A stretch of 43,872 bases of DNA from an uncultured Clostridium sp. (lineage in GTDB: Bacteria; Bacillota; Clostridia; TANB77; CAG-508), in assembly GCA_948436025.1 (NCBI GenBank), contig CAOJHH010000010.1, positions 1 to 43,872 of the forward strand, given 5' to 3'. The first letter of the stretch is position 1. Every line of letters begins with the position of its first letter. The notes beneath the pieces were generated by a model. It was not told the DNA's origin, made no database searches, and was given only the letters and a program-made list of their open reading frames with translations. Positions 26,231 to 35,933 of the stretch are shown piece by piece. A program made the translations under genes and the position numbers.

Positions 26231-27493
26231 TTATTTTCGGTTCCAGCCTTCTTTATTGGTTTGTCTTTGTCTCGCTATGGCTAATGAATCGTTTGGTACA
26301 TCATCCGTTATAGTAGAACCTGCTGCAACAAAGGTATTTGTTCCTAAGGTAACTGGGGCTACTAGGTTTGTGTTTGAACCGATGAAGGAGTTATCTCCAA
26401 TAATGGTTTTGCTTTTGTTGAAGCCATCGTAGTTACAGGTAATGGTTCCACAGCCAATGTTGGTTTTACAACCAATTTCGCAGTCTCCCATGTAGGAAAG
26501 ATGTGGTACTTTGGTGCCTTCTCCAATAACTGCTTTTTTTACTTCTACAAAGCTTCCTATTTTTACTTTATCACTTAAACGGCATCCTTCACGAATGTAT
26601 GCGTTTGGACCAATTTCACAGTCTTCTCCAATCACAACACCTGATTTAATGGTGGTATTTGGGTGAATGACTGTATCAACTCCAATTTCTACGTCATCAT
26701 AGATGTATGTATTGTTAATGTCTTCAATGGTAACTCCATTTTTCATATGTTCTGTATTAATACGAAGTTGTAAGGCTTTGGTTAACACTTGTAAGTCCAT
26801 TCTATCATTAATTCCTAATACCTCTGCATTATCCGATACCACAATGGAACCTGTTTTTAAGCCTTTATCATACATTATTTTAATAACATCCGTTAAGTAA
26901 TATTCCTTTTGCACATTGTCATTGGTTAGCTCTTTTAGAGCTTCTAACAATTTTTCAATATCAAAACAATACATACCAAGATTGACTTCACGAATTTGTT
27001 GTTGTTCTAAATTACAATCTTTATGCTCAATAATTTCCTTAATTTTTCCATCTATATCGTGAATAATTTTCCCATATGGTAAAATATTTTCATGTACCAT
27101 TGTAAGAATGGTTGCACTTTCCCCTCTTTGGTTTGATACCTCTACTAAATTCTTTAGTGTTTCTGGTCTCATAATTGGGTGGTCACCATTTAATACTAAT
27201 ACTTTTCCTCTTTTTCCTTCTAATAGTTTAGCAGCTTGCATAATTGCATGACCAGTTCCTAATTGTTCCTCTTGTACTGCATATTTGACAGAATCGGCTA
27301 GTACTTCTTCAATTTGCTCTTTTTGATATCCTACTACTGTAATAACTTCTTTTATCCCCGCTCTTTTTACATTTTCAACTGCTCTTCTTATAATCTCTTT
27401 TCCATAAATTTTATGTACTAATTTGGATTTTTTTGATTTCATACGAGTCCCTTTTCCTGCTGCCATAACAATTGCTAATACTTCTTGTTCCAT
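26231..27493 (-). CDS. glmU: Bifunctional UDP-GlcNAc pyrophosphorylase / GlcN-1-P acetyltransferase GlmU
   Basis: 420 residues. The N-terminal nucleotidyltransferase domain has the signature MAAGKGTRMKS (about 11-21), with GTGHA and NGDHP further along. The C-terminal part is a left-handed beta helix of hexapeptide repeats ending SLAIARQRQTNKEGW. GlmU makes UDP-GlcNAc for peptidoglycan and teichoic acids from GlcN-1-P, acetyl-CoA and UTP. It is somewhat shorter than the roughly 455 residues of well-studied GlmU proteins, mainly at the C-terminal end. The acetyltransferase motif (SYMGDCEIG, TITCNYDGFNK) is present. Confidence 0.94.
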   Translation of the reverse strand: MEQEVLAIVMAAGKGTRMKSKKSKLVHKIYGKEIIRRAVENVKRAGIKEVITVVGYQKEQIEEVLADSVKYAVQEEQLGTGHAIMQAAKLLEGKRGKVLVLNGDHPIMRPETLKNLVEVSNQRGESATILTMVHENILPYGKIIHDIDGKIKEIIEHKDCNLEQQQIREVNLGMYCFDIEKLLEALKELTNDNVQKEYYLTDVIKIMYDKGLKTGSIVVSDNAEVLGINDRMDLQVLTKALQLRINTEHMKNGVTIEDINNTYIYDDVEIGVDTVIHPNTTIKSGVVIGEDCEIGPNAYIREGCRLSDKVKIGSFVEVKKAVIGEGTKVPHLSYMGDCEIGCKTNIGCGTITCNYDGFNKSKTIIGDNSFIGSNTNLVAPVTLGTNTFVAAGSTITDDVPNDSLAIARQRQTNKEGWNRK

Positions 27494-27719
27494 GAAACAT
27501 CGTTCCTTTCTAGTCCTACGCCTTATTGGGGCTTATTTTTTACTCACGTCCTACATTTTACCACAAAAAAATATAGAATGCAAACTTTTCTTTCCTATCT
27601 TATTCCTGAGGTATTTTTTTGGTTAATTTTTTTTAAAAATAGGAATAATCTAAATTCTCTCAAATATACATTAGTAAAGTTGATTTTGTACAAACATTTT
27701 TTGAGGGGGTATAGAATAA

Positions 27720-29198
27720 ATGGAAAATTTAAGCTTATATGAAGATATAGCAAAACGTACAGATGGCGACATTTATATTGGAGTGGTGGGACCTGTTCGA
27801 ACTGGAAAATCTACTTTTATTAAAAAATTTATGGATTTATTGGTCATTCCAAATATCGACAATGAATACAAAAGAGAACGTGCCAAAGATGAGTTGCCAC
27901 AAAGTGCTGCTGGTCGTACTATTATGACCACAGAGCCAAAATTTGTACCAAATGAGGCAATTGAAATTACCATTGGTGAAAATTTGAAATTAAAAACAAG
28001 ACTTGTGGATTGCGTTGGGTATTTGGTAAATAATGCCATCGGCTATTTAGAAGACGAAGCACCTAGAATGGTAAAAACACCTTGGTCTGATACGGAAATT
28101 CCTTTTGAGGAAGCTGCTGAAATTGGCACAAAAAAGGTAATTCAAGAACATTCTACGATTGGTATTTTACTTACGACCGATGGTAGTGTTACCGATATTC
28201 CAAGAGAAGACTACATTTCTGCGGAAGAACGAGTCGTAAAAGAATTAAAGGAATTGAATAAACCTTTTATTATCGTATTAAATTCTAGTGAACCATATTC
28301 GGAATATACCAAGGAACTTGCAAGAAAACTAGAAGATAAATATCAAACCAGTGTTATTCCAACTGATTGTGCAAACTTAAATAGTGATGACTTAAATGAT
28401 ATTTTTGCCAGAATTTTATATGAATTCCCAATTGAACAAATTAACATTAATTTTCCAAAATGGGTGGATGGTTTAAGTGATGAGCATTGGTTAAAACAAA
28501 GCTTATATGCCCAAATGAAAGATGCTTTTTGTGATGTAAAAATGCTAAAACAAGTAGATGCTTCCATTAGTACTATTTATAAAACCGATATTATCGAAAA
28601 AACTTCTTTAGAATCCATTATGTTAGGAACTGGTAATGTTAGTATATCTGTTCAATTAAAAGAAGAATTATTCTATAAGATACTAACTGAAATTTCTGGA
28701 GTAGAAATTTGCAATGAAGGTGACCTATTCTCTACGATTACGACTCTTGCTTCCACCAAAAAAGAATATGACAAAATTGCTTATGCTTTAGAAGAAGTAA
28801 AACATAAAGGTTACGGTATTGTAACACCTTCCATTGATGAACTCATTTTAGATGAACCAGAAATGGTAAAACAAGGTTCTCGTTTTGGAGTAAAATTAAA
28901 AGCAACTGCTCCAAGTATTCACCTTATTCGTGCTAATATTGAAACCGAAGTATCACCAATTGTGGGAAGTGAGAAACAATCCGAAGAATTAGTCAATTAC
29001 CTACTTTCTGAATTTGAATCTGACCCACAAAAAATTTGGGAATCCAATATCTTTGGAAAAAGCTTACACGAACTAGTAAACGAAGGATTACAAAATAAAC
29101 TTTGCCGTATGCCAGAAGACGCACAAGGAAAACTACAAGAAACACTAGAACGTATTGTAAACGAAGGTAGTGGCGGATTGATTTGTATTATTTTATAA
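27720..29198 (+). CDS. spoIVA: Stage IV sporulation protein A (SpoIVA)
   Basis: 492 residues, exactly the usual SpoIVA length. It has an N-terminal TRAFAC-like ATPase domain with Walker A GPVRTGKSTF (about 24-33) and a C-terminal segment (GSGGLICIIL) that anchors to SpoVM and the forespore membrane. SpoIVA polymerises by ATP hydrolysis into the basal layer of the spore coat. Its presence shows that the organism belongs to an endospore-forming lineage. GAGGGGGT precedes the ATG and a terminator follows. No in-phase CGG. Confidence 0.97.
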   Translation: MENLSLYEDIAKRTDGDIYIGVVGPVRTGKSTFIKKFMDLLVIPNIDNEYKRERAKDELPQSAAGRTIMTTEPKFVPNEAIEITIGENLKLKTRLVDCVGYLVNNAIGYLEDEAPRMVKTPWSDTEIPFEEAAEIGTKKVIQEHSTIGILLTTDGSVTDIPREDYISAEERVVKELKELNKPFIIVLNSSEPYSEYTKELARKLEDKYQTSVIPTDCANLNSDDLNDIFARILYEFPIEQININFPKWVDGLSDEHWLKQSLYAQMKDAFCDVKMLKQVDASISTIYKTDIIEKTSLESIMLGTGNVSISVQLKEELFYKILTEISGVEICNEGDLFSTITTLASTKKEYDKIAYALEEVKHKGYGIVTPSIDELILDEPEMVKQGSRFGVKLKATAPSIHLIRANIETEVSPIVGSEKQSEELVNYLLSEFESDPQKIWESNIFGKSLHELVNEGLQNKLCRMPEDAQGKLQETLERIVNEGSGGLICIIL

Positions 29199-29204
29199 AA
29201 TCAC

Positions 29205-29233
29205 AGAGTCGATATCATGTCGGCTCTTTTTTC
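29205..29233 (+). terminator. Intrinsic terminator of spoIVA
   Basis: AGAGTCGA (29205-29212) pairs with TCGGCTCT (29220-29227), followed by T6. It starts 7 bases after the spoIVA stop. Confidence 0.85.
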
Positions 29234-29308
29234 ATTTTTTCATGAATATTTATTTCCTTTTTTGTTAAAAATATGTGAAAGAATAATTTGTAGATTGGAG
29301 TAAATCAC

Positions 29309-31028
29309 GTGGAAAAAGTAAAAAAGAATTCGATGATAACTTGTTTTAAAAATATATTTTCTTATACCCCAAAAGAACAATATCATTTTTCGATTCCTGA
29401 AACAAATGAAGAAATAGAAAGTAATCCTACCCCTCCTAATAATGCTAATCTTGAAACACCCAAAGAGGTTTTTCCTAGTATTGATGTTAATTTAGAAGCA
29501 ATTACCTCCCGATTTAATACGTTCATTAATAGTGATATTATTGTTCGCGAATTTCGTTTAATTGCTAAAAACAAAGAATATAAAGCATTTTTATTATACA
29601 TTGACGGTATGGTAGATACCACTAGTATCAATCATTTTGTCTTAGATCCTCTTATGCTTAGAAATACTTCCAATATGTACCAAAACCCAGACAGTGAAAC
29701 AGTAAAACAAGCAGTAGCCAATAATATTGTGGTAAGAAAAGTTAAAAAATTCGATTTAGGAACTTACATTTTCAACCATTTAGTTCCTCAAAACAGTGTG
29801 AAACAAATTAGTAGCTTTGATGATGTATCCTCTAGTGTAAATTCTGGTAATTGTAGCCTTTTTGTTGACACCTTAAATATTGTTTTCGATATTGATGTAA
29901 AAGGCTTTAAACAAAGAAGTATCGGAAAACCAGAAAACGAAATTGTTATTCGTGGTTCCCAAGAAGCTTTTACAGAAAATATCCGTACCAATACCTCCCT
30001 TTTACGACGATTTGTCAACAATGAAAAACTAATTATGGAAAACATAGAAGTTGGCAAAATCACCAAAACCAAATGTGCTGTTTGTTATATTGAAAATATT
30101 ACCAACAGTGATTTAGTAGCCGAGGTAAAATATCGTTTAAATAATATTGATGTTGACAGTATTCTTTCTTCTCGGTCAATTAGAACAATTAATTGAAGAT
30201 GACGGGAAATTTAGTCTTCCTCAAATGATTTCTACCGAAAGACCAGATAAAGCCTCCAACTTCCTTTTAGAAGGTAGAGTTGTTATTTTAGTAAATGGAA
30301 GTCCATATTCTTTAATCGCTCCTGGTACTCTGATTGATTTTATTACCTCACCAGAAGATACCAACCTAAAATATCAATTTGCTAACTTATTAAAAATCAT
30401 TCGTGTTTTAGCTGTTACTTTAACCTTATTACTACCAGGTTTTTATGTAGCAATTACCAACTTTCATCAAGAACTTATCCCCACTGAATTGCTCTTTGCT
30501 ATTGTCTCCTCAAGAGAAAACATCCCTCTTCCCATTATTTTTGAAATTCTGGTAATGGAATTTGCCTTTGAGTTAATTCGTGAAGCAGGTCTTCGTGTTC
30601 CTACTCCCATTGGTCCTACGATTGGAATTGTAGGAGCCCTTATTCTAGGACAAGCCGCCGTAGACGCCAATATTGTAAGCCCTATTTTAATTATTGTTGT
30701 TGCCATCACCGCAATTGCTTCTTTTGCTATTCCAGACTTTTCCTTTGGCTTCCACTGCCGTGTTTCACGTTTTATTTATGTACTACTTGGCTATTTCTTA
30801 GGATTCTTAGGAATCGGTATTTGCTTATTTGTTCATGCCCTTATCCTTGCCGACTTAAAATCCTTTGGCTATTCCTATTTACAGCCTTATATCCCTGTTA
30901 CCAAAGATTACAAAGGCTTGTTTCTTTCTCCTTCTTGGAAAAGAGAACATCGTGCCGATTTTCTAAATACCAAGAGACCTAAAAAACAAGCTGATACTAG
31001 TATGACTTGGAAACATACAAGCCATTAA
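29309..31028 (+). CDS. gerAA: Spore germination receptor subunit GerAA (GerA family), with an internal CGGN recoding site
   Basis: The A subunit of a germinant receptor in the spore inner membrane. The start is a GTG at 29309 with GGAG eight bases before it. The conventional frame ends at TGA shortly after CGG at codon 289. Skipping one base at CGGT (30173-30176) gives SILSSGQLEQLIED and opens the membrane half, 572 residues in all. The N-terminal soluble domain is in the first half. The second half has the four to five membrane helices with PTPIGPTIGIVGALILGQAAV, a GerA signature. The site is on the plus strand, whereas the sites before it are on the minus strand. Confidence 0.93.
30173..30176 (+). 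other. CGGT recoding site in gerAA (Gly289)
   Basis: Context is TCT-CGGT-CAA. Skipping one base makes SSGQLEQLIED. Triplet reading ends at TGA six codons later. Confidence 0.9.
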
Positions 31029-31070
31029 CAATCATTTTTCCCTATATGCAATCAGAAAGGATGTTTTTTT

Positions 31071-32189
31071 ATGAGTAGTTCAAAACTCGGTACTGTCGAA
31101 GGAATTGCCTTTATTTTAATCATTATATTAAACCATCTGATATTAAATCTACCACAAAATATATTAGAACACTGCGGTTCCTCCTCCCCCTTAAATATCA
31201 TTTTCATCACCATTTTGGTTTTCTTATTTTTAGGTCTTATCTTAAAACTATGGAAACCATTTGGTAATAGTGACATTTTAGATATTAGCGAATTTCTAGG
31301 AGGAAAGCTATTAAAAACCATACTTGGTATTTTATTTATGCTATATTTTATTATCATTTCTAGTACTGTACTTCGTAACTTTTCAGAAATGATAAAAGTT
31401 GTTTATTTTGAAAAAGCCACTATTTGTTTGATGTTGCTCTTTTTCCTAGTCGCTGCTGCTATTGCTAATCGTTTTGGCTTCCGAACCATTACCAAATGCA
31501 ATCTCATTATTGTACCCATTATCTTGTTAAATTTACTAATTGCCTTTTTTTGTATTTTTTCAAGATTTGAATTAAAACGACTTTTTCCTATATGGGGATA
31601 TGGCTTAAATGAAACCTTTTTTAGTGGTATGAGCAACTTATTTGCTTTTACAGGAATTGGGTACTTATATTTTTTAAAACCTTTACTAAAAAATCCTAGC
31701 GATTTTCATAAAATCACATACATTTCGATTGGTATTTCTGCTTTTTATTTATTGTTAAGTGTGACTACTCTTCTTTTCTCCTTTGCAGATGTCTTAACCA
31801 TAAATGAAATTTCACCTGTTTATTTGCTAATTCGAGGAACTAATTTTGGTAGGTTCTTACAAAGACCAGATGCTCTTTTTATTTTAGGTTGGATTTTATC
31901 TCTTATGTCTTACCTAAGCATTACGGTTTGGACCATTTCAAATATTTTTAAGAAAATTTCCAAAACAGCAGATACCAAACCAATGATTTATTGTTTTTGT
32001 GCTATCATCTTTGTATTTGCCCTAATTCCTAAAAACATTGCACAAATTCGCTTTATTCAAGATATCGTATTTCGTTATCTTACTATTATTTTGGTATTTA
32101 TCCTTGGGTTTATCCTTCTTCTTCTTGCTAATATCAAATATCGAAAAAAACACCCTGACTCGAAAAAGGAGGTTTTAAATGATGAATAA
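31071..32189 (+). CDS. gerAB: Spore germination receptor subunit GerAB (permease-like)
   Basis: 372 residues with about ten membrane helices, of the amino-acid/polyamine permease superfamily. In GerA receptors the B subunit binds the germinant. AAAGGATG lies seven bases before the ATG, 42 bases after gerAA. It overlaps gerAC by 11 bases. It contains no in-phase CGG. Confidence 0.92.
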   Translation: MSSSKLGTVEGIAFILIIILNHLILNLPQNILEHCGSSSPLNIIFITILVFLFLGLILKLWKPFGNSDILDISEFLGGKLLKTILGILFMLYFIIISSTVLRNFSEMIKVVYFEKATICLMLLFFLVAAAIANRFGFRTITKCNLIIVPIILLNLLIAFFCIFSRFELKRLFPIWGYGLNETFFSGMSNLFAFTGIGYLYFLKPLLKNPSDFHKITYISIGISAFYLLLSVTTLLFSFADVLTINEISPVYLLIRGTNFGRFLQRPDALFILGWILSLMSYLSITVWTISNIFKKISKTADTKPMIYCFCAIIFVFALIPKNIAQIRFIQDIVFRYLTIILVFILGFILLLLANIKYRKKHPDSKKEVLNDE

Positions 32190-33418
32190 AAAATGGAAAA
32201 CAACAACTGCTCTTTTTCTTATTTTAACCATTCTCCTTTTTTTGCTTTCTGGTTGCTATAATGAGCAAAGCATCGACCATTTAGCCTTTGTTGTAGCCAT
32301 TGGTTTTGATGTTCGGACAAAATAATAAATTAAAACTTAGTTTCCAAATTTCGGTTCCTGGTGGCTCTTCCGAAAGTGGTGGCTCCTCTCAATCCGATTC
32401 CTCTATTGTTACTACCATTGAGTGCGATTCTTTTGATTCTGGTGTTAATTTATTAAACAGTTATTTAAGTAAAGAATCCAATCTAGCCCATTGTAAGATT
32501 ATAGTATTTTCAGAGGAATTTGCAGCAAATGGCATTTCCGAAACCTTATTTACCTTAATGAATAAAGTAGAAGTCCGTCCTGATTGTAATGTACTAGTTA
32601 GTAGGTGTAGTGCCGAATATTTTCTAAACAATTCAAAACCCGTTTTAGAAAAGCTATCGGCAAGATATTATGAAATTGCTCCTACTTCTAGTGAATATAC
32701 CGGTTTTACTCAAAACATTACCCTTAGCGACTTCTTCTCTGATTACACCGATACCTTTCAAACTTGTTATGCCATTCTTGGTGGTATCAATTCCGATGAT
32801 ACCCATGACTTAAATACAGGGGAAAATTCTTTTGAAAAAGATTCTACTAATAAAGCAAATGAAACTTTAATACAAGGAAAAAGCAATATTGAAAATATGG
32901 GTCTTGCTGTTTTTTCTGGGGATAAGTTAGTAGGAGAATTAAATGGACTAGAAACCATTTGCCATCATATGATTTCTAGTAGTTTAAACAGTTGCATTAT
33001 CAATATTCCAAGCCCATTTGAAGAAAATGAGACGATTTCTTTACGTGTTCGTCTTGTTAAAAATACAAAAAATAAGGTAAAGCTAGTTAATGGCTCACCA
33101 TATATTACTTCTAATGTAAAACTAGAAGCACGTATTTTAACTATGGATGAAACTTCAAAATATATTTCTTCAGATGAAATGGAAACCTTAGAAGGAGCTC
33201 TAAATTCGTATTTAACAACAAAATTATATGAATATTTATATAAAATTTCAAAAGAATTAAAAAGTGACATTGACAGTTTTGGAAAACATGTGGTACAAAA
33301 TTTTTCAACCTTTGAAGAATGGGAAAGTTTTAATTGGTTAGACCATTTTAAAGATTCCTTTTTTAACGTATCTGTAGATACTACCATAAAATCCAGCTAT
33401 ATTCTTATGGAGAGCTAA
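32179..33418 (+). CDS. gerAC: Spore germination receptor lipoprotein GerAC, with an internal CGGN recoding site
   Basis: The lipoprotein subunit of the receptor. The ATG at 32179 follows AAGGAGG and overlaps the end of gerAB. A lipoprotein signal ends in LLSGC, with Cys26 as the lipidated residue. CGG at codon 46 is followed two codons on by tandem TAA stops. Skipping one base at CGGA (32314-32317) gives AIGFDVGQNNKLKLSFQI, the usual GerAC beginning, and a 412-residue product. Without the skip the mature protein would lose everything after about 20 residues. Confidence 0.92.
32314..32317 (+). other. CGGA recoding site in gerAC (Gly46)
   Basis: Context is GTT-CGGA-CAA. Triplet reading gives CGG ACA AAA TAA TAA. 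Confidence 0.9.
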
Positions 33419-33443
33419 TATTAAAAGAAAGTAGGTGTATATC

Positions 33444-33630
33444 GTGAGAATTGTCATTGGACTAATTTCCATATTTATCTTTTTAAAAACCTTGTTTTAT
33501 GGCATTTACGAATGGAAACAAAATCAAAATAAGCGGAGGTAGTATTGCTATTTTTGCCCTTGCCACCATTTCTCTTATTTTACCAATTCTTCTAGTTAAT
33601 CTTCGTGTTAATCTTTCTTCTTATTCATAG
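33444..33630 (+). CDS. 61-residue two-helix membrane protein after gerAC, visible only with CGGN recoding
   Basis: Start GTG at 33444, with AGGTG upstream. The first helix (IVIGLISIFIFLKTLFYGIY) and a polar loop EWKQNQNK lead to CGG, after which the normal frame ends at once (AGG TAG). Skipping one base at CGGA (33534-33537) gives GGSIAIFALATISLILPILL, a second membrane helix, and a stop at 33630. The two hydrophobic helices and the lysine/glycine loop make a coherent small membrane protein. Its place at the end of the gerA operon suggests a germination-linked role, but I know of no assigned function. A standard gene finder would miss it. Confidence 0.75.
33534..33537 (+). other. CGGA recoding site in the small germination-linked gene (Gly31)
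   Basis: Context is AAG-CGGA-GGT. Triplet reading is CGG AGG TAG. The skip joins two membrane helices. Confidence 0.75.
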
Positions 33631-33682
33631 AACCCTCAGTCGCCTATCGGCGACAACCCCCTTTCAGTAAAGGGGCCTTTTT
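33629..33682 (+). repeat. Interspersed palindromic repeat, family A, copy 3
   Basis: Starts AGAACCCTCAGTCGCC, with an inner hairpin GTCGCC-TATC-GGCGAC and outer CCCCCTTT/AAAGGGG arms, then T5. It sits between the gerA operon and the convergent truB gene. In this position and orientation it should act as a terminator for the gerA operon. Confidence 0.85.
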
Positions 33683-34541
33683 ATAACACCACATCTCGTT
33701 TTAAAAACCCATTTTGTACAATCCCTAGCCCGATAAATTTTGCTTTTTCATTGTATATTCGGTAGGTTTCTTCTGGTAATGTATAGGGTAGTTTTACTCC
33801 ATTTAAGAATTTTTCGAATTGGTTTTTGTTTAGGATTATTTTTTCTTTTGTGTTAAAGAATTCTTCTATGGTAATCATCGTGTCTTCTAGGTTATCCTTT
33901 TTTTGTTGTAATTCTTTTATAGTAATACTGTGGTCTATAGAGAATTCGCCTACTTGTAGGCGGTTTAGGTCTTTCATACAACCAATGGTACCTAGTTTTT
34001 CGGCAATTTGTTCACAAAGTGTTCGAATATAGGTACCTTTGGAGCAATGCACGGTGAAGGTGATTTCGCTTTTTTCTTGGTTTATTTTGTCTAGGGTTAG
34101 AGTGTAGATTTCGATGTTTCTTTTTGGTATTTCTATGGTTTGTCCTTTTCTTGCGTATTCATATAGCTTTTTTCCTTTTACTTTAATTGCTGAATACATT
34201 GGAGGAGTTTGGGTTAACTTTCCTACCATAGAGCACATGATTTGTTGTATTTTTTCTGTTTCTAATACACCTACCGTTTGTTCCTGCAATATTTCTCCTG
34301 TTAAATCTCCAGTATCTGTCTTTATTCCTAGCTTTAATACGGCTTGGTAAATTTTATCATGGTTTACCAAATATTTTGCAATTTGAGTTGCTTTTCCTAC
34401 CAATAATGGCAATACCCCTGTGGCATTTGGGTCTAAGGTACCAGTATGTCCTATTTTTTGCCCTAATGTTTTTTTTGCAATTGCTACAACATCATGTGAG
34501 GTGTAATCTTTTTCTTTATTTATAATGACTATTCCGTCCAT
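33681..34541 (-). CDS. truB: tRNA pseudouridine-55 synthase TruB
   Basis: 286 residues. The catalytic motif GHTGTLDPNATGVLPL (about 31-46) contains the nucleophile Asp37. TruB isomerises U55 in the T loop of tRNAs. GAGGAG precedes the ATG. It is the last gene of the rimP-to-truB translation cluster. No in-phase CGG. Confidence 0.96.
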   Translation of the reverse strand: MDGIVIINKEKDYTSHDVVAIAKKTLGQKIGHTGTLDPNATGVLPLLVGKATQIAKYLVNHDKIYQAVLKLGIKTDTGDLTGEILQEQTVGVLETEKIQQIMCSMVGKLTQTPPMYSAIKVKGKKLYEYARKGQTIEIPKRNIEIYTLTLDKINQEKSEITFTVHCSKGTYIRTLCEQIAEKLGTIGCMKDLNRLQVGEFSIDHSITIKELQQKKDNLEDTMITIEEFFNTKEKIILNKNQFEKFLNGVKLPYTLPEETYRIYNEKAKFIGLGIVQNGFLKRDVVL

Positions 34542-34561
34542 TTATTTTTTCTCCTCAAACA

Positions 34562-34588
34562 GGGCAGACACAAGGCCTGCCCCTACAT
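34562..34588. repeat. Short palindromic repeat, family B, copy 2
   Basis: GGGCAGACACAAGGCCTGCC plus the tail CCTACAT, in the gap between truB and nrnA. It is nearly identical to the 19156 copy. Confidence 0.8.
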
Positions 34589-34590
34589 TT

Positions 34591-35545
34591 TTATTTTAAA
34601 TGTTCTCGTACTTCATGGAGAATTCTTTCTTTTGCTTCTTCTAGTGGTGCATGGATTTGGCAGCCTGCTGCTCGGATGTGTCCTCCTCCGTTAAACATCA
34701 TGCATACATCCGATACGTTTACGTAGTCGTTGGAGCGTAATGACCCTTTGTAACTTCCGTCTTCTTTTTCGGTAAGAAGAATAGATACTTCTACTCCTTC
34801 AATACTTCTTCCAATATCGACTAAGCCTGAATGGTCTCCATTTTGTGCTTGCACTTCTTGTTCATCTTTTTTGGTAATATAGGTGAAAGCGACTTTTCCG
34901 TCTTCTAACAATTCCAAACGATCCATTGCAATTTTACTTAAGGCAAAATGCCCTTTGGTTTGCCTTTCTAATACATTACGGTAAATATCGGAAACATTTA
35001 CTCCAATGCTTAAAAGCCATGCTGTAAATTCAAACGTTTCTTTTGAGGTTCCTGCATATTTAAACCCACCAGTATCGGTAATAATTCCAGTTACTAAACA
35101 ACTTCCTATTTCTTTGGTAATCGTTACTCCTAAATATTCCAATACTAAAATAAGAATTTGACAACAAGCTGGTGAATCAGGATTTACAAAATTGTAGTCT
35201 GCAAACATAGAGTTTACACTATGATGGTCAATATTAATCGTTGTTTTCGCTTGTTCAAAATAACCAGCAAACCCATTTAAACGTTTCACATCACTACTAT
35301 CTACGGCAATGGCTAAATCATAAATTTCCCTTGTGCCTTCTTTTTGCATTTTATCGGCATTTGGCAAAAAGTTATAAATAGCAGGATATTCTGGCACAAT
35401 CACTTCTGCCTTTTTTCCTAAATCAATTAAGGCATTATACAAACCAAGAGCACTTCCGAATAGCATCTCCATCCGGATTTTCATGTGTTAAAATTACAAT
35501 ATTCTGCGCTTTTTGTATTTCTTCTTTTATATTATCTAGCGTCAT
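34591..35545 (-). CDS. nrnA: Bifunctional oligoribonuclease/PAP phosphatase NrnA (DHH family), with an internal CGGN recoding site
   Basis: A DHH-DHHA1 phosphoesterase that degrades short oligonucleotides and pAp or cyclic dinucleotides. The ATG at 35545 starts MTLDNIKEEIQKA. The motif HENPDGDAI runs into CGG at codon 30. Skipping one base at CGGA (35455-35458) completes NPDGDAIGSALGL, whose Asp residues bind Mn, and gives 317 residues, the usual length. The DHH motif (IDHHSVN) and the C-terminal GGGHIRAAG motif (DHHA1) are intact. The gene lies between rbfA and truB, its usual place in Bacillota. Confidence 0.95.
35455..35458 (-). other. CGGA recoding site in nrnA (Gly30)
   Basis: Context is ATT-CGGA-AGT. 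The glycine is part of the conserved DGDAIGS motif. Triplet reading gives KCSWFV and then TAA. Confidence 0.92.
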
Positions 35546-35559
35546 TTTTTCACTTTCTC

Positions 35560-35919
35560 CTATTCTTTTTCTTCTGGTTTTATTTCTTTTAAAATTGCTT
35601 CAATTCTTGCTCCATATTCAATGGAATCATCACGTTCAAATACTAATTCTGGTGTAATTCTTAAATTCATTTTTTTAGCGATTTGAGTACGAATAAATCC
35701 AGAAGATTTTTTTAATCCTTCTAATGTTTCTGTCTCATTTTTTGTGTTTAACATACTAACATAAATTTTAGCATATTTTAAATCTGGTGTTATTTTTGCT
35801 TTTGTCACACTAATTAAGCCAGTTACATTAGGATTTTTTAGTTCATAACTAATTATATGACTAATCTCCTTTTTTAATTCTTCATTTATTCTCTCAAATC
35901 TCGTATTATTTTTTGGCAT
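35560..35919 (-). CDS. rbfA: Ribosome-binding factor RbfA
   Basis: 119 residues with the KH-like fold expected (RFERINEELKKEISHI at the start, then the SVTKAKITPDLKYAKIYVS strand). RbfA binds the 30S neck and assists late 16S maturation. AGGAGG precedes the ATG. It lies 14 bases after infB. Confidence 0.95.
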   Translation of the reverse strand: MPKNNTRFERINEELKKEISHIISYELKNPNVTGLISVTKAKITPDLKYAKIYVSMLNTKNETETLEGLKKSSGFIRTQIAKKMNLRITPELVFERDDSIEYGARIEAILKEIKPEEKE

Positions 35920-35933
35920 GTCTTGCCTCCTAT

